Assembly: GCA_020630835.1 (NCBI GenBank)
Contig: JAHDIL010000144.1
Coordinates: 1 to 5,527, forward strand
Source: Verrucomicrobiota bacterium
GTDB lineage: Bacteria > Verrucomicrobiota > Verrucomicrobiia > Verrucomicrobiales > DEV007
Direction of reading: 5' to 3'
DNA length: 5,527 nucleotides
A program made the position numbers and the translations under genes. Each line of letters begins with the position of its first letter. Positions within the stretch are counted from its first letter, which is position 1. Below the pieces are notes generated by a model, which searched no databases, was not told where the DNA came from, and saw only the letters and a program-made list of their open reading frames with translations. Below are positions 5,527-5,527 of the stretch, in pieces.

Positions 5527-5527
5527 T

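Noticed and set aside
5407..5527. CRISPR-like or non-coding tandem array
   Set aside because: The 24-bp units are contiguous with no spacers and are a multiple of three. They encode a regular VKPTPKPE octapeptide in frame with the OmpA domain.

Overview
The window comes from a bacterial chromosome of medium GC, roughly half G+C by eye. Short-type (about 380-residue) citrate synthase, ATP-grasp succinyl-CoA synthetase and an OmpA-like envelope protein with a long proline/lysine tether point to a Gram-negative, respiring bacterium. Verrucomicrobiota is my best guess. That rests on the general look of the proteins and on weak Shine-Dalgarno signals, not on a search, so treat it as tentative.

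Layout. Positions 3-590 (+) hold the C-terminal part of a GT9/heptosyltransferase-like glycosyltransferase whose start lies outside the window. It converges on a leftward series of genes. Read in their own direction (high to low coordinates) these are: an OmpA-family peptidoglycan-associated protein with tandem VKPTPKPE repeats (5526-4171, N-terminus outside the window); the succinyl-CoA synthetase beta subunit sucC (4022-2860, broken by two frame lesions); the alpha subunit sucD (2825-1932); and citrate synthase gltA (1849-713).

Three intrinsic terminators on the minus strand punctuate this series: after the OmpA gene (4098-4038), after sucD (1914-1876) and after gltA (683-650). The first two lie almost against the next start codon: the T-run ends 15 nt before sucC and 26 nt before gltA. 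A candidate sigma70-type promoter for sucC sits inside the first terminator stem. The sequence therefore suggests three transcription units (ompA-like / sucCD / gltA) packed very tightly, or sucCD-gltA linked by partial readthrough.

How the genes work together. GltA makes citrate from oxaloacetate and acetyl-CoA. SucCD converts succinyl-CoA to succinate with substrate-level phosphorylation. Together they form a small TCA-cycle cluster. The flanking glycosyltransferase and OmpA-like genes belong to envelope biology and have no evident link to the cycle.

The main anomaly is sucC. Two lesions about 30 bp apart each look like loss of five nucleotides relative to the family, and they split the ATP-grasp domain into two reading frames joined by a GTGA stop/start overlap. 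Either the gene is truly broken or the local sequence is wrong. I found no CRISPR array, RNA gene, mobile element or defence-like system, and no untenanted stretch over 300 bases (the largest gaps are 122 and 148 nt). Overall this is an ordinary housekeeping region with a few points worth checking.
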